This document shows positions 1 through 12,700 of a stretch of DNA of 64,000 nucleotides, one piece after another; within the stretch, counting starts at the first letter, position 1, and each line of letters starts with the position of its first letter. Both the position numbers and the translations under genes were made by a program. The notes under the pieces were generated by a model. That model did no database searches. It was not told the origin of the DNA and saw nothing but the letters and a program-made list of their open reading frames with translations. Where the stretch lies: the NCBI GenBank assembly GCA_900660155.1, contig CABFPE010000187.1:135960-199959 (forward strand), read 5' to 3'. This DNA comes from Hofstenia miamia (lineage: Eukaryota; Xenacoelomorpha; Acoela; Hofsteniidae).

Positions 1-2250
1 CTGAGCGTGATTTCATTATGTACCTGTAAATTACTCCAGATCCAATAAAACCATTACTATCAACTGTTCACGCAGCTGTTAAATTTACCTGTGGTAGATT
101 TGAGATATAGTAAAGTTGTGATTTGAGATATAGCAAGCAGAATTGTAAACAGATAGTGTTTTGAGATATAGTAAACAGAATAGACTTACAATACTTTTAT
201 CTTTTCTGCTCTATGCAAGCCCGTGGCCCCCCCTTTAAATTTTTACCCCCCCCAGCCCAAAGCCCAGGTCCAACTTTTTTTTAATTTGACTTGTTGAAAG
301 TCATTTTATCAGATCTTTGAATACATTCCTAAATAAATCTTTATTACACAGACTAAAAATGTTCATAACGCACTTTTGTCTTTCATGCCATAAGACAAAC
401 AAATTTCTTCTTCTCATTGATATCTTTTTTGGTTATATAATATATATATAGTCTCCGTAGTATGGTTTTTGCAAAAAAGTGCTACATAGAGGGCGGCGAG
501 GAAAATTGTCCATACTACATAGAGGGATTTTGGCCGAAAATTAACTTTTTGGCTATTACTCCCTAAAAAATTTATCGATCCCTTAAATATTTTGCATGAA
601 GGTAGTGACTACTAAAAGACTACGTCCTACAAAAATTCAGGAATTTATGTGGGAAATTCAGCTTATATGGTTATGTGGAAAAATACATAGAGGGAGGTAT
701 TAGTATATATATATATATATTATATAGTCATTTCCATAATGATATTTCTTCATATGATATCAAATAAGTCTAAGAATTGTTTTTGTAAGAGATCACGCAC
801 ATACAAAATGAGCTAAATAACATGTGAGAAAGGCCGCATTTCTTAGCCATGTTCTGATTGCACTAAAAGGCGAACCAATTGATAGTATGTATCCTTAATA
901 AATGTTAAAGCGAGTAGAACCCTGCACGGATAGATGTATTGAGTATTTCTGCAACTTTTGTTTAGTATTATCTTTTTTATTAAATTACTCGGACTCTTAG
1001 TCTTAAATGACTGTGATCGTTCAAAAAATAGAACAATTTCAATATTTCGACTTCTTTTTATCAGCGCGATCAGGTGCTCTCTTTAATCCTCAGAAGAGAA
1101 AACAATATTTTCATAAATATTGACTATACATCTAAATGATTTTTGCTGTTAATATTCATTCCACTTAGATTTTTTCTCTTTGTTCACTTGTTGCTATGAT
1201 TTAATGCAATGCCGCTATTTTGTACTTTTGCCATAAACAATATCTTGTGAGTAAAATATTTTCACTGTCATTAGCATTCGAAAAGCTGTCAATTCTCATT
1301 CCTTGTCATTTTGTTGAAATTATTGTACTAATTGGTATAAAACAGTGAATTACGTCTTCAAATCTAGGTCGTACACACTTTTATCTTGATAATTTGAAAT
1401 ATAAACAATTTATCCATTTATTAAACTTTGCAACATTATTGTTCACCTTTCTTCCTCATCATCAGCTGAGGCAATCTGTTGGCTACCTTCATTTCTGTTT
1501 CCGCTGTTGGCTATGTTTATGCCGCAATTTTTTTATTGTTCTATTGATAGGCTACTGTCACATGTTGATCTATTATATTTGAAGGTATTGTTGCCTATGG
1601 CTATGGTTAATTGCAAAGCAGTCTAACCACTTACTGGTGATGCGATTATGTAATTGCTCTTACTACCAATTACATACTGTCTAACCATAGCCCTGGGTTT
1701 CATTTAACCAGTACGTGATATATTTCTTTGTTGACAATATAAGTTCTTTACTACTACTACTACTCGCGATAATGTTGAAATTTCTCTTCAATATCAGGTT
1801 TCGACAATTTTTTAATGAGCAGCAACTTTTGTAATCAAATAGCGAGCAATGTTTGAATTTGGCTTCCTAAGTTGTTAACTCGTTTTATAGAATTACAGTA
1901 AATTTCTTTTCATTCATCAATGTATGAGAAATATATTGAAATCGTCTATTTTATGATTTTTCATGTCGAAATTGATATGTCTTTGTGTTGTGTAATGCCT
2001 CTTTCAACACCCCGAGTACCCAACTGAAATTGATGTTTTTCCAATATATTGATGCAATGCAATTTTACCAAATCATTTAGAACATCACGTGGGTTAAAAA
2101 TTCTTGTTGCACATTGTATTTATGACAACCCCAATTACAATTACTAAATAATACTTTTTATTTTTTCAAAGCTTCCAGTCAATTAAGTCAAAACTGCTTT
2201 TTAACGTACTTTAAATCGAATCCTATTTTTACGTTGAATTCATATTTTAG
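1..2250. other. Intron sequence upstream of the first visible PRIP exon
   Basis: No exon was recognised. The stretch ends in a splice acceptor (tttag) at 2246-2250. It contains three near copies of a 'tttgagatatag' motif between about 99 and 175, a C-rich patch near 226-257, three copies of 'acatagaggg' between 485 and 695 with a small inverted repeat around them (possibly a decayed MITE), and a (TA)n run near 703-726. Open frames here look like chance. Confidence 0.6.
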
Positions 2251-5200
2251 ATCCAAATTACTTTACGCCAAGTAGCAAGGAATCCCTTGCCCAAATCAAC
2301 ACCAAGTATCTTCGTGTGCGAATAATAAGCGCACAACATCTTCCAAAGCCAAAAGGCTCAGGTGTGAAAGTTGAGGTCTTAGATCCTTATGTGTCTGTTG
2401 AGATTTATGGGGTTTCGAATGACTGCATGCAACGAAGAACAAAGCCTGTCGATGACTCATGTAAGCAATTTTATTCCCATCCCATGTATGTTTAGTAGTT
2501 GAATAATGAGAATATTTATTAACTTTAAAATGAAGATGTATTTTTGAGGTAAAGTTCCATCTATTTCAACAACTGTATATTTGATAAAATGATACATTGA
2601 GTTTTTCATAAGGTTAAATGTAATAAATCTCTCATTTTCATATCATAATTTTTAAATTATTCTAAATTTTTCATTTCTGCTATTTCATGGATCGTGAAAT
2701 TGACAAGTGTTGAGGAGTGGAATTTTTAACCCATTTCATATAATAGTCCATGTTTTTAAATGTATGTCTGGTGCTTTTTTTTAAGTTTCATTTTTATTTC
2801 GTTTATTGGTTATTTAAATCTATGGTCTTTTTATTGATTTGGGGTTTCAGCATTGGTTTTACTGTTGTTTCGAATTTTGTATTATGTCTGTTAATCAGCC
2901 AATGTTGTTTTCACATTTTTTGATATTTCCTAAGGTACCTCTCAATTTATATTTTACTTATGCATCGCTGACTTCAACATAAATTTGAACTCTTTACACA
3001 GTACATTCATTTTGTGATACAAAATTTCAAGTTTTTGACATTTTGCTAAGAATTCATACCAAGGTCCTCAAATGGAGACCATGCGAAATATCATAAGATA
3101 ACACTTCAAGATACTAATTGCAATTCTTTTAATATGTTTTCTAAAAGTACTTTGTCTGAGAAATAGCCGATTCCAAAGGATTTAAGGTGGTCTGGTATGA
3201 AATGGTTTAAATTTTATTAGGCAGATAATAATAGTTCTGCATGTCAAGTGTGCAGGCTCACGCCGTAAACAAATTTACTATCATAAGAAGCACTTTCTTA
3301 AAATTTACAGTGATGTGCATAGAAATGTGTAAAAAAATTGAAAAGTTGTTATTAGAATGTAAACTTAGAACATTTTGAACGTATCAGCCATCATTTGATC
3401 TTATTTATTAGTCTTTTTAAATAAAAATGTGAGAAAGGGCGTAACTTATAACTAACTCTGTGTTAATTGTTTGTGATTGGAGGTTTTATCTCAATAGTAA
3501 CCACTTGCATGGTCTTTGATGAGTGTGTTGTTTAGTCTTTGTAAGTGTTTTGAAAAACTGTCGTTTATCATGCTAATTAGCGTAATGAAGGTCATTACAA
3601 TTCTTTTTAACTTAGAAATTGAAGAATTAATCACTCCATTGTTGTCTAATGTATTCTTTATTAAAGCGGCATTGATATGCTTGTCCTTGTGGTATTGGAA
3701 GAAAATTTAAATAGAAAGTTTCTCTTCAAATTTGTCAACTCAGATTTCTACTTAATATACTTGATTTATATGTATACAAGTTTTGCCCTCACATGTATGA
3801 AATTCCTTCAAACTTGATTGTGTAAATTCGAAACCATCAGAAGGGCAACAATCTTCCCTTTAGTGTCTGCTGTTTAAAATTGTAGACCAATAGACCAAAG
3901 CATGCATTATTTGTTTTATATCAATTCATTGAAATAATCTGTTTTTTAGATCGTGTTTTAAATCAAAACAATTTGAAATGTTTCTTAACTGTTGATCGGA
4001 AAATTTCTGGGTGTTTTTTAATCCTATATCAACTGCTTTGTCCACATTTTTGAACAATCTCATCCAAAACTGTTAAGAAACTTTGAAAGCCTTTGATATG
4101 GACACATATAATGATGAAGTTGAGTACCAGAATTATGCCTGCACCTGAAGTATGTGAAAATATTTTTTTCAATGAGAAGTAACATTTTTGTAAAAACATT
4201 CAAATTCCTAACATAAGCAATGTTCAGATAATGAGCCCCGTTCAGGCGCGCCGTGTGTAAAGTCAGAAGTTGTCGCATCTGGACGGGACGCGCCAGACCG
4301 CGAATTTAAGTGGGGAAAGAAGGGACAATTTTCTATCCTGTGGTGTTTTCAGATTTTAAATATCTTTATTAGTTCCTGAGTTAAAAGAGTTTTTAATAAA
4401 CTTTGAGGTAAGGACGCGCTTCCACTATGCAATCTGTCACATGAGATCATCTAAATTGCACCGTGTAGTCAGCTACTTGAGATGTTTTTCGAGGCTGCTG
4501 ATAGCATCAATGTACTCGTTCTTTATTGCGCCGTAAAACCATAATTGTACAGTGAAACCACTATTTGCAATCGATATACAAACTTTGTAAGGTTTTATAC
4601 TCAATATAATGTACAAACCTCAAATTTCTGCCTTGAATGTTTTGAGCAGAATCAAGTTTTATGATGCTATATTTTAACGATCGATCAGCAAACCTCAAAC
4701 GGAATAAGTCATTTCAAAAGTGAATCAATAAACTGACTCGTGGAATAAATGCTAATTAATTGATATAGGTTTGACAAATAACTACATGGATTTTAGACAG
4801 ATAATCTGAATCCAGTGTAGGCAGACGCGCGTTTAGGATTTTTAATACGGGAGTCGGACACCCAATTTAAAGAAAAAATGTAAACTATAAGTTTTGTGAA
4901 CAAAAGTAAATTTACATTAGCAGCAAATCGATTGATGATATCTTCAATTTAAGTGAACTACTTTCAATTTGAGGAAAAGAGAACATTTTAATTAAGTTTT
5001 CTCAGCTTGGCTCCAAAAGAATGTGTAGATTGTTGTATGTAATCGTCTACTTTATCATTTAACAGTTAGATATACTGATATGCAATAGGAAATTACAATA
5101 AAATATTAAGCGCCTTTATAATAGACCCTTAGTTATATTTAGCGCCATTATAATAGTTCAATTTAGCTTGTATTTAGCGCCCTTATAATAGGTCATTTTG

Positions 5201-8200
5201 CCAAAATTTGGAAACCTCTATCTCCAAAACTAATGCCTCTATCTTGCTCAAACTTAACAATTGAAGCATTGCATAGTAAAGCTACGCACCAAGTTTCATT
5301 GAAATCGAATAAAAACTGAGGCCAATAAATGCAAAAATCCCTGAAAATCAGCTATTCTGCGCCATAATAAGAGTCAAAGCAAATTTATTGCTTAATGTAT
5401 ACAAAATTCTACAAACTAACACATGACAAAAGAAAAATAAAATATAAGCAAATAAATTACTACAAATTTATATGTACAATATATAATAATATAATCAATG
5501 TTTGTGTGAATGTTTGTGTAGGTGCTCAATGTTGGATGTATGTTTCGAATGCATGAAGTGTATTACCGTCCCCTAATGTATATTGTTTTATTAGAAGAGA
5601 CTGCTTTAATTTTTTTCTAAATTTTTTATAGTTTTTTTCTATTCGCGTTTCATAATCTAAATTATTCCACAATTTAATTGATATGTGATGAAAGCCATTA
5701 GAATTTTTATCTAAACACAGAAATTTTTGCGATCGCTCATTTAATTTAATATAGTCATTAAGGAAAAGGAGAGATGTTTGTAGAGATTTGAATTTAAATA
5801 AGATAGATAGCATATGCATATTAATTTGATAGAACGGAGATAATATTTTATATTTATTACGATATACTGATGCTTCGTCATGCTTTTGTGCAAAATTTAG
5901 AGTTTTTATACACCAATTAAATGTCTTTGATAGAAGCATACGATGTTTCGAATTTAGGTTAGTTAAAAGAAAAGAACAGTATTGAAAATGAGACAAACAG
6001 AAAGCATGTATCAGTTGTTTATGATAATTGCTTGATATTACATTGCGTAAGTGATAAAGATATCTAATGCCTGCAGTCATTTTTTGAATCTTATTCAGTA
6101 GAAATTTTTCAAATTTTAATTCATTATCTATCTCAACTCCTAAATAGCTGACTGAATCACTTTGATTTATTGACTCATTATTTATCTTTAGTTCTATATC
6201 ATTTATTAGATTTCTTTGTGCCTTCGGTGAAAAAATTATAATTTGGGTTTTGTCAATATTTACTTTCAGTTGATTATAATTGTTTAATTTTTCTACATCT
6301 ATTTGGAGGTTTTTTGTAGCATCAAAAGCATTTTTTGCGGTACTTACTAGGCATGTGTCGTCGGCATATTGGTAAATGTCGCTGTTTTTAACATGTTTTA
6401 TTATATCATTTACAAAAATTGCAAATAAAATAGGGCCAAGTACAGTGCCTTGGGGTACCCCACGGTCAGTCGTAATATAACTTGATTTTTTACTGTTTAA
6501 TATTACACGCTGCTGTCTATTTTTTAAAAAGTTCATGATTAAATTAATTGAGTTAGCACCAAAATTATAATTTATAAGCTTGTCTTGCAAAATATCAAAA
6601 TTCATTGAATTGAATGCCTTACTTAAATCTAATAATGCTACACTACTGCAGTTATTATGAGATATATTAGACTTTATTTGTTGAGTAATAGATAGAATTG
6701 CGTCTTGGGTGCTATGGCCATTGCGAAATCCAAATTGTTTATGTGATAGGATGTTTTCAGATTTTAGGAATGCGTTTATTTGAACATACAAAAGTTTTTC
6801 AAAGAGTTTGCTAAAAGGATGTGTAATACAAATGGGTTATAATTTTTTGCGTTTAGGTTGTCACCTTTTTTAAATATAGGAGTTATATCTGATTTTTTTA
6901 GTAAGTCTGGAAATTCACCATCAATAATACATTGATTAAATGCGATTAACAATTGTTCTCCAAAAATAGGAAAAAAACGTTTAATAATAAAAAATGGGAG
7001 GTTATAAGAACCATTTGATTTGTTGGTATCAAGTTTCTTAACAATGTTTTCTAATTGATTGATTGTAGCAAGTCTAAAGGAAAATTGTTTTGATTGTTTG
7101 AGATTATCAGAATTTTGTTTTTTCTTATAAGGTGGAAAATCGAAATTTCCAAGTTCTTTGAATGTTGAATTTAAATGATTTAGTATTTGAGTTTTGTCTG
7201 TTACGGCCATATTATTGATGTTTAATTCATTTATTTCAGATGAAAGACCTTTAGATTTTCCAATAAATTTATGCACGTATCGCCATTTTTCTCGAGTAGA
7301 ATTTAATTGATTAAAGAATTTTTGCCGAGCTTTAGATAAATTTTTTGTTCTTAATTGCTTAATTACTTCCTTTGATTTTTCGTAATTGGTCCAATTAGTC
7401 TTTGTCGGCTCGGATTTTGCAAGATCAAATAATTTTCGCTTAATTGATACTAGTTCACGGACTTGATTATCGTCGGTGTTTGAAAAAGGAAATTTAATTG
7501 CTTTGATCTTAACCCTTCGCTTCTTAATTGGTGCAAAACTGTTTAATGTGTTGTAGATTCCTTTTGCAATGTAATTAATCATTTTAGGTCCAGAATTTAA
7601 CGTGTAAATATAGTTAAATGGGGGTGTTTCTTAGGGCCTTTTCCATTTTTTCATCAGAGTAAGATAAATAGTCCCTTGCATATATGAATTTAAATTGCTT
7701 GTTTTTAATAGTTTTGTTACTAATATATGCACACAGTGCATGATCACTAAATGATTCAAACATTAAGGATTTGAAGGAATCATCAGAATTAGTAAAAAAG
7801 TAATCAATTAAATTGTTCATTCGAGTTGGACAAACTGTATTAACACAACGAAGATTACAAGTAGCCGACATTTCATTTATAGAATTTCGTTCATATGAAT
7901 TAAAGTAATTAATATTAAAGTCACCGAATATATTTAGAGAGTTATAATTATTACATATTTCAGATATTTCATTGACTTTATAATTTAGATATTCAACTAG
8001 ATAATTTTTATTTGGATTATAAGTTACGTTTATCAATTCTTTTTGGAAACAGTTCTCTATTGATTTTATTTCTATCCACAGCGATTCAAATATTTCATGA
8101 TAAATTTCATATTCAGATTTACGGACTGGTTTTAAAGATTTCGGCACAATTATCATAAGTCCACCACCTCTACCTATTCGATTCTTAGAAAAAACCTCAA

Positions 8201-9675
8201 AAATTTGTCTGTCTGGATTAAACAAGTTAGGGTCGATATCAGGCTTAAGCCAAGTTTCTGTAATTAAGAAAATTGCATTTTTTCCAATTTTTGTAATCAA
8301 CTTTAAGAAATCATTTCTGCTTGAATTAAGGCTTCTAGCGTTAAGGTATATATATTTAATGTTATTAGAATAGTTTTTCAATTCGTGTTCAATTTCGGAC
8401 TGATTTAGAATAGGACCAGGATTTGTTTCTATGTCGCCGGAAAGGATTAATTTTAAAAAAAGAAAAGACCTAATAAAGTGTTTATAAATTAAAATACTGA
8501 ATTTGGTAGTACACGTGTACGTGTAGTAATTGAGATGTAAGTCCTTTCTGTGTTGTGTTTGCAAGTGAACATGTATATAGTATATATGTACATTTCGGAA
8601 GACAAAATATATAACTAGATAATACATAAAAAATTTTACCATTTTGATTGATTTAGTCATTCTAGAGAGGAAGAGATGGGGTCGGAAGAAGACATCGACG
8701 CGAAGAGGAGCTTATGACTTTGGAGTAAGAAACGTGAGGAGTACGGAATGATGAAGCAGTTATTGGACGAGGACTGAAGTGATTCTTTAGGATCTGAGTC
8801 ATTTGTTTGATTCCATTGCCAGAAAGATGAATCCCATCTTGGGACAGGAGACTACAATCGATGGTTCTTCGAGATAACATGAATCTTTTGAAGACAGGGA
8901 TGACATTGAACTTGTTTGAAGAGACGCGTGATAGGACTTCGTTAAATTCATCAATGACGTGATTTTGTTGTAAGAGTGAATATTTGGAGACTGGTGTAAT
9001 TTCTAAGAAGTAGATGAAACGTGGCGAGAATTTAAGACGAATCTGTTCAACTAGATGATTGATATTTGATTTGAATGTTCGAACATCAGTGGAGTGTATT
9101 GCATCGATTAGACCAGTGTTTAGAATGACAGAATTGACGTGAACTTTTGGATATTGCGAGATCTTTTCAGCAAGACGTCTAGAATTGTGACCAGGATAAG
9201 AATGGATGGACGTGGTTTGGTTAGGTAGAAGATTATGTGAGCGGACATTTCGAAGGATGCTGCTTCCAATGATTAATGAGGTTGTACCAGGTTTGATCGA
9301 TTTTACTTGACTTCGTGGTTTGTCAGATTTTCTTCTTGGAGACTGGGGTGGATTTTTGAAGGAAATATAGCGATGTTCGGAGGGAGAATCGACTGTTTGT
9401 GTTGAACAGGATGCATTGATTGAGCAAGCAGATTTGGTAGGAGAAGATTGTGTTGCAGCATTGGAGACAGAGTTGAGTGAGCATTTAAAAAGAAGTAGAA
9501 GAGCTTCAGCAACGTTTTCTTTGTCGAGAAGAGAGAACATTTGATGCAGTGGCGTTTTCTTTTTATCTTTGATTAGAGAAGATGCCGCATCAAGTGTTGG
9601 CGCACCAGCAAATAGCTTTTCACGTATCGCTTCTGCGAGCGAGAGAGAAACCCGACCGTCCACGGCCGGAGCAAA

Positions 9676-9734
<59 letters not shown>

Positions 9735-12700
9735 GAAACAATATATCATTTTTGCTAAAAAATTTGTAAAATTTACAATCTAAAACTAATTACAAATTTA
9801 TAATGAAATATATATTTTATAATGGTTTGTGAGTATTTTCTAATGTTATACGAATTTTTCAAACGAGTGTATTTGATTATTTTCGCTAGATATGCCTTTT
9901 TTATGAAAGAGGGAATATTCTCAATTTTTTCTGTATGTTCTTAGTAATTTTTACGATTTTAATTTCATGATGTATGTTATTCTATATTTTAGTTGATGTA
10001 TGGTGAAAACTATTAAAGGGTTTATCAAAGCATAGTTTTTTTGGGAATTTAAATTTAATAAACATTTAGTAAACTTTTTGACGCTGTCTTTTGGGCACCG
10101 CTTATATGTGGCACTGTCTTTTACTAATTATGTGTTGCGCTCTGTCTATATACAAAATAAATTTATAGAAGAAGCTACTTCTTTGCATGGCTGCGTGTAT
10201 TATTTTCAAAATTTTTTAATATTTTACTTCCCAGGTATATTTTTATTATAATTTCGGAATTTGCATGAATTAGTATCTGATATTGAAATTGGAAGGACAT
10301 TTTTTAAAGTTTTTTTACAATTTTCTTGAAAAAAAATAATTTAGTTATAAAGTGAACTCAGTATGAACAATATACAAAGTATTCCTTTACAGCATTGCAT
10401 TAGTTTCAGCATAAAGCACAAAAACGAATTTCAGAGACATAGTTTTTACCGATGAGTTGTTTTTTTGCAAAATATCAATTTTTTATGCAAGAAATTGATT
10501 TCCAAACATTTCTGTTGAAATTTACCATAATTATTAACTTCAAAAATTATTTTTTCAGGAAACAGACAATAGAGAATTCCAAAACAATGTTTTAAATTTC
10601 AAATAGCTTTGTCCAAATACTTTAATGTTTCAGTAGTTTAGCTTTTAATCCAATCTTCGAAGAGACATTTCAGTTTGAAGTGACAGTTCCTGATTTGGCT
10701 TTTCTTCGACTGGTCATTCTGGATGACGACTACATTGGCGATGAGTTCATTGGTCAGTCGACAATTCCATTCTCAGTTTTAAAATCAGGTTGTTTTCCTA
10801 TTTTTTTCATTATAAGTGTTAAAGCACATTCTTTAAAAACACAGTTCCTTCATTCACTCCACTTTGGAAAATAGAGATGAAGATAATCATGTTTCTTAAT
10901 AATCCGTTTGGATTTCAGAATTTCAACATGAATATTTATGTCATAGTTTGAGTGAAATTAGTTACTCTCAATAAATTTTAATTTATTGTCATTGATTTGC
11001 TTCGATGTTTAAACAAAAAACTCTTAAATGCAAAGATTTTTACATTTCTTAAGAACTTCACTTGCAAATTATTTTGTTGGTTTTTCTACATTCGACTACG
11101 AATGAAAAATGTTGTTTAATTTTTTTATCCACAATGTGTTGGGAGTGTTCAATGTCAGATAAAACTTTTATTGAAGTTTGCGTAATTGATTTGTTAACAG
11201 TTTTTAAATTATTGATAACTACTCGCCATCTGTTAGTAACAAGTTAATTCCTTTTATCCCAATGCAAATTGTCTGTTTAACATCTACTATAGATGCTTTA
11301 ATTCTCGCTTAAAATTTCTCATTTATTTAACAGTCCTACTCAGATTTCGTTCTATGACTCTCTAAGAGTATCCCCTGCAGCTAGTGAATGTGAGAATTGG
11401 TTTGAAATTGCTAAAATTTTGCCACATAATTTGACAATAATGTAATTGTTCGCCAGCACTAAAAATATTTTAAGATTAATTCTAATATTATTCTCTTCAA
11501 TTATCATTCCAGTACCGTCAGATCATGTAAAGTCGTTTTTTATATTTTCATAGCGTCGAAGTTCCACAGCATTTATTATGCAGGAAGTCGGATGGTTAAT
11601 GCTAATGGAAAATGCTCTTAGCAATCCCTTACCTCGAAATGAATACGTATTGGTTGCAATATGGATCATTACCCTCTTTATTGTTAGCTTTTAGAATAAC
11701 GGCAAAGTTTAGACATTGTTTTACTCCAAGGTTCCATATGGAAATGAAATTTGCTTCCATTTCGAAATCTATCTTAAAATATTTTCCATTTTTTCCATAA
11801 ATTTCCACACATTTCCATAACTCCTAACCCTTCAGCTCGCAGGTTTTTCTCGGGCGTTTTTTGAGATATTCTTTGTTCAAAAAACAATCCTATAGTAAAA
11901 CCTATTTATAACAATTTTCTCAATGGAGGTTTATTTCTTATTACTTCTGTTACTAGATCTATTCAGCGAAAACAAATTCAGATGCCTGGGTACTAAAGGG
12001 GAAGCATGCTGACTAAAAATGTGCGGGGTATCTTAACGTCGTATATATACGACGTTGGGAACTAAAGGGTTCAAGTTAGAGATTTGCTAAACCCACTGTA
12101 ATGTGACCCAAAATGATATCTCGGTTCAGCATGCTATGTTAATTATTGTTAATGATCGGGTGCTTAGGCAAGATTGGCTCGATATCATCATACCTATTTT
12201 CAATATTTTCTGTGCAGTAGCTTGCGGGTATAATGACGACCTTTGTAACAACCTTCTTTTTTAACAACCAGTTTTCTAATACCCGATTTTATCATGCATT
12301 AAAATGTTTTTTACAACAACCTGTTATTATACCAAAAAATAGAGATTGTTAATTTGAAATCCAGTACAGTTTCACTAAATTTCAGGTCCGATTCTTCGAA
12401 GAACTACAACTGAAATTCTGCTTCAGTGTCATTATATGCGCAACAGTATTTTTCCGCCAATGCAGTTTTGAGGTCGTATTGACCATGTTCTTAATTCTTA
12501 AATTTTCCACCGTTATATTGATATTACACAAAGTGCTGATCAATTGGTAAGATTCAGAATAATTTTGGTATTGTTTTAAGAATATTATTTTACTTAGTGC
12601 ATTATTTCCCAGTATTTCACAAGTGTGAAATTTAGGCTAAGCAGAAGTGAATTCTCTATATGAAGGTAAAAAATACACCTTAAGAACGCTTTAACCTTAA

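Larger units (their letters stand above)
5371..9675 (-). mobile_element. CR1-type non-LTR retrotransposon, nearly full length (copy 1)
   Basis: Antisense in the first PRIP intron. From 5' to 3' on the minus strand it has ORF1 with an SGNH-hydrolase domain, ORF2 with a 2A-like motif, an APE-type endonuclease, a reverse transcriptase, and a short 3' UTR carrying AATAAA near the end. The 3' terminus is a short TTATTA run (5364-5370 on the plus strand), not poly(A), as is usual for CR1/L2 elements. An esterase-type ORF1, APE endonuclease and microsatellite tail together fit the CR1 clade. ORF1 is open throughout its visible length; ORF2 is broken by frame changes between about 7.6 and 6.8 kb. The 5' end meets the (AAT)n tail of an older CR1 copy. 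A close relative of the 3' quarter lies at 31748-32776. Confidence 0.9.

Noticed and set aside
5526-6791. LTR retrotransposon or retrovirus as source of the RT
   Set aside because: Motif pattern, APE endonuclease, lack of RNase H, protease and LTRs, and the microsatellite tail point to a CR1-type LINE.
8412-8441. 2A-like motif as evidence of an integrated RNA virus
   Set aside because: It is in frame with a LINE endonuclease, where such motifs are known.
9569-9769. Plus-strand frame with a long poly-isoleucine stretch
   Set aside because: It is the (AAT)n microsatellite read in frame plus antisense LINE sequence.
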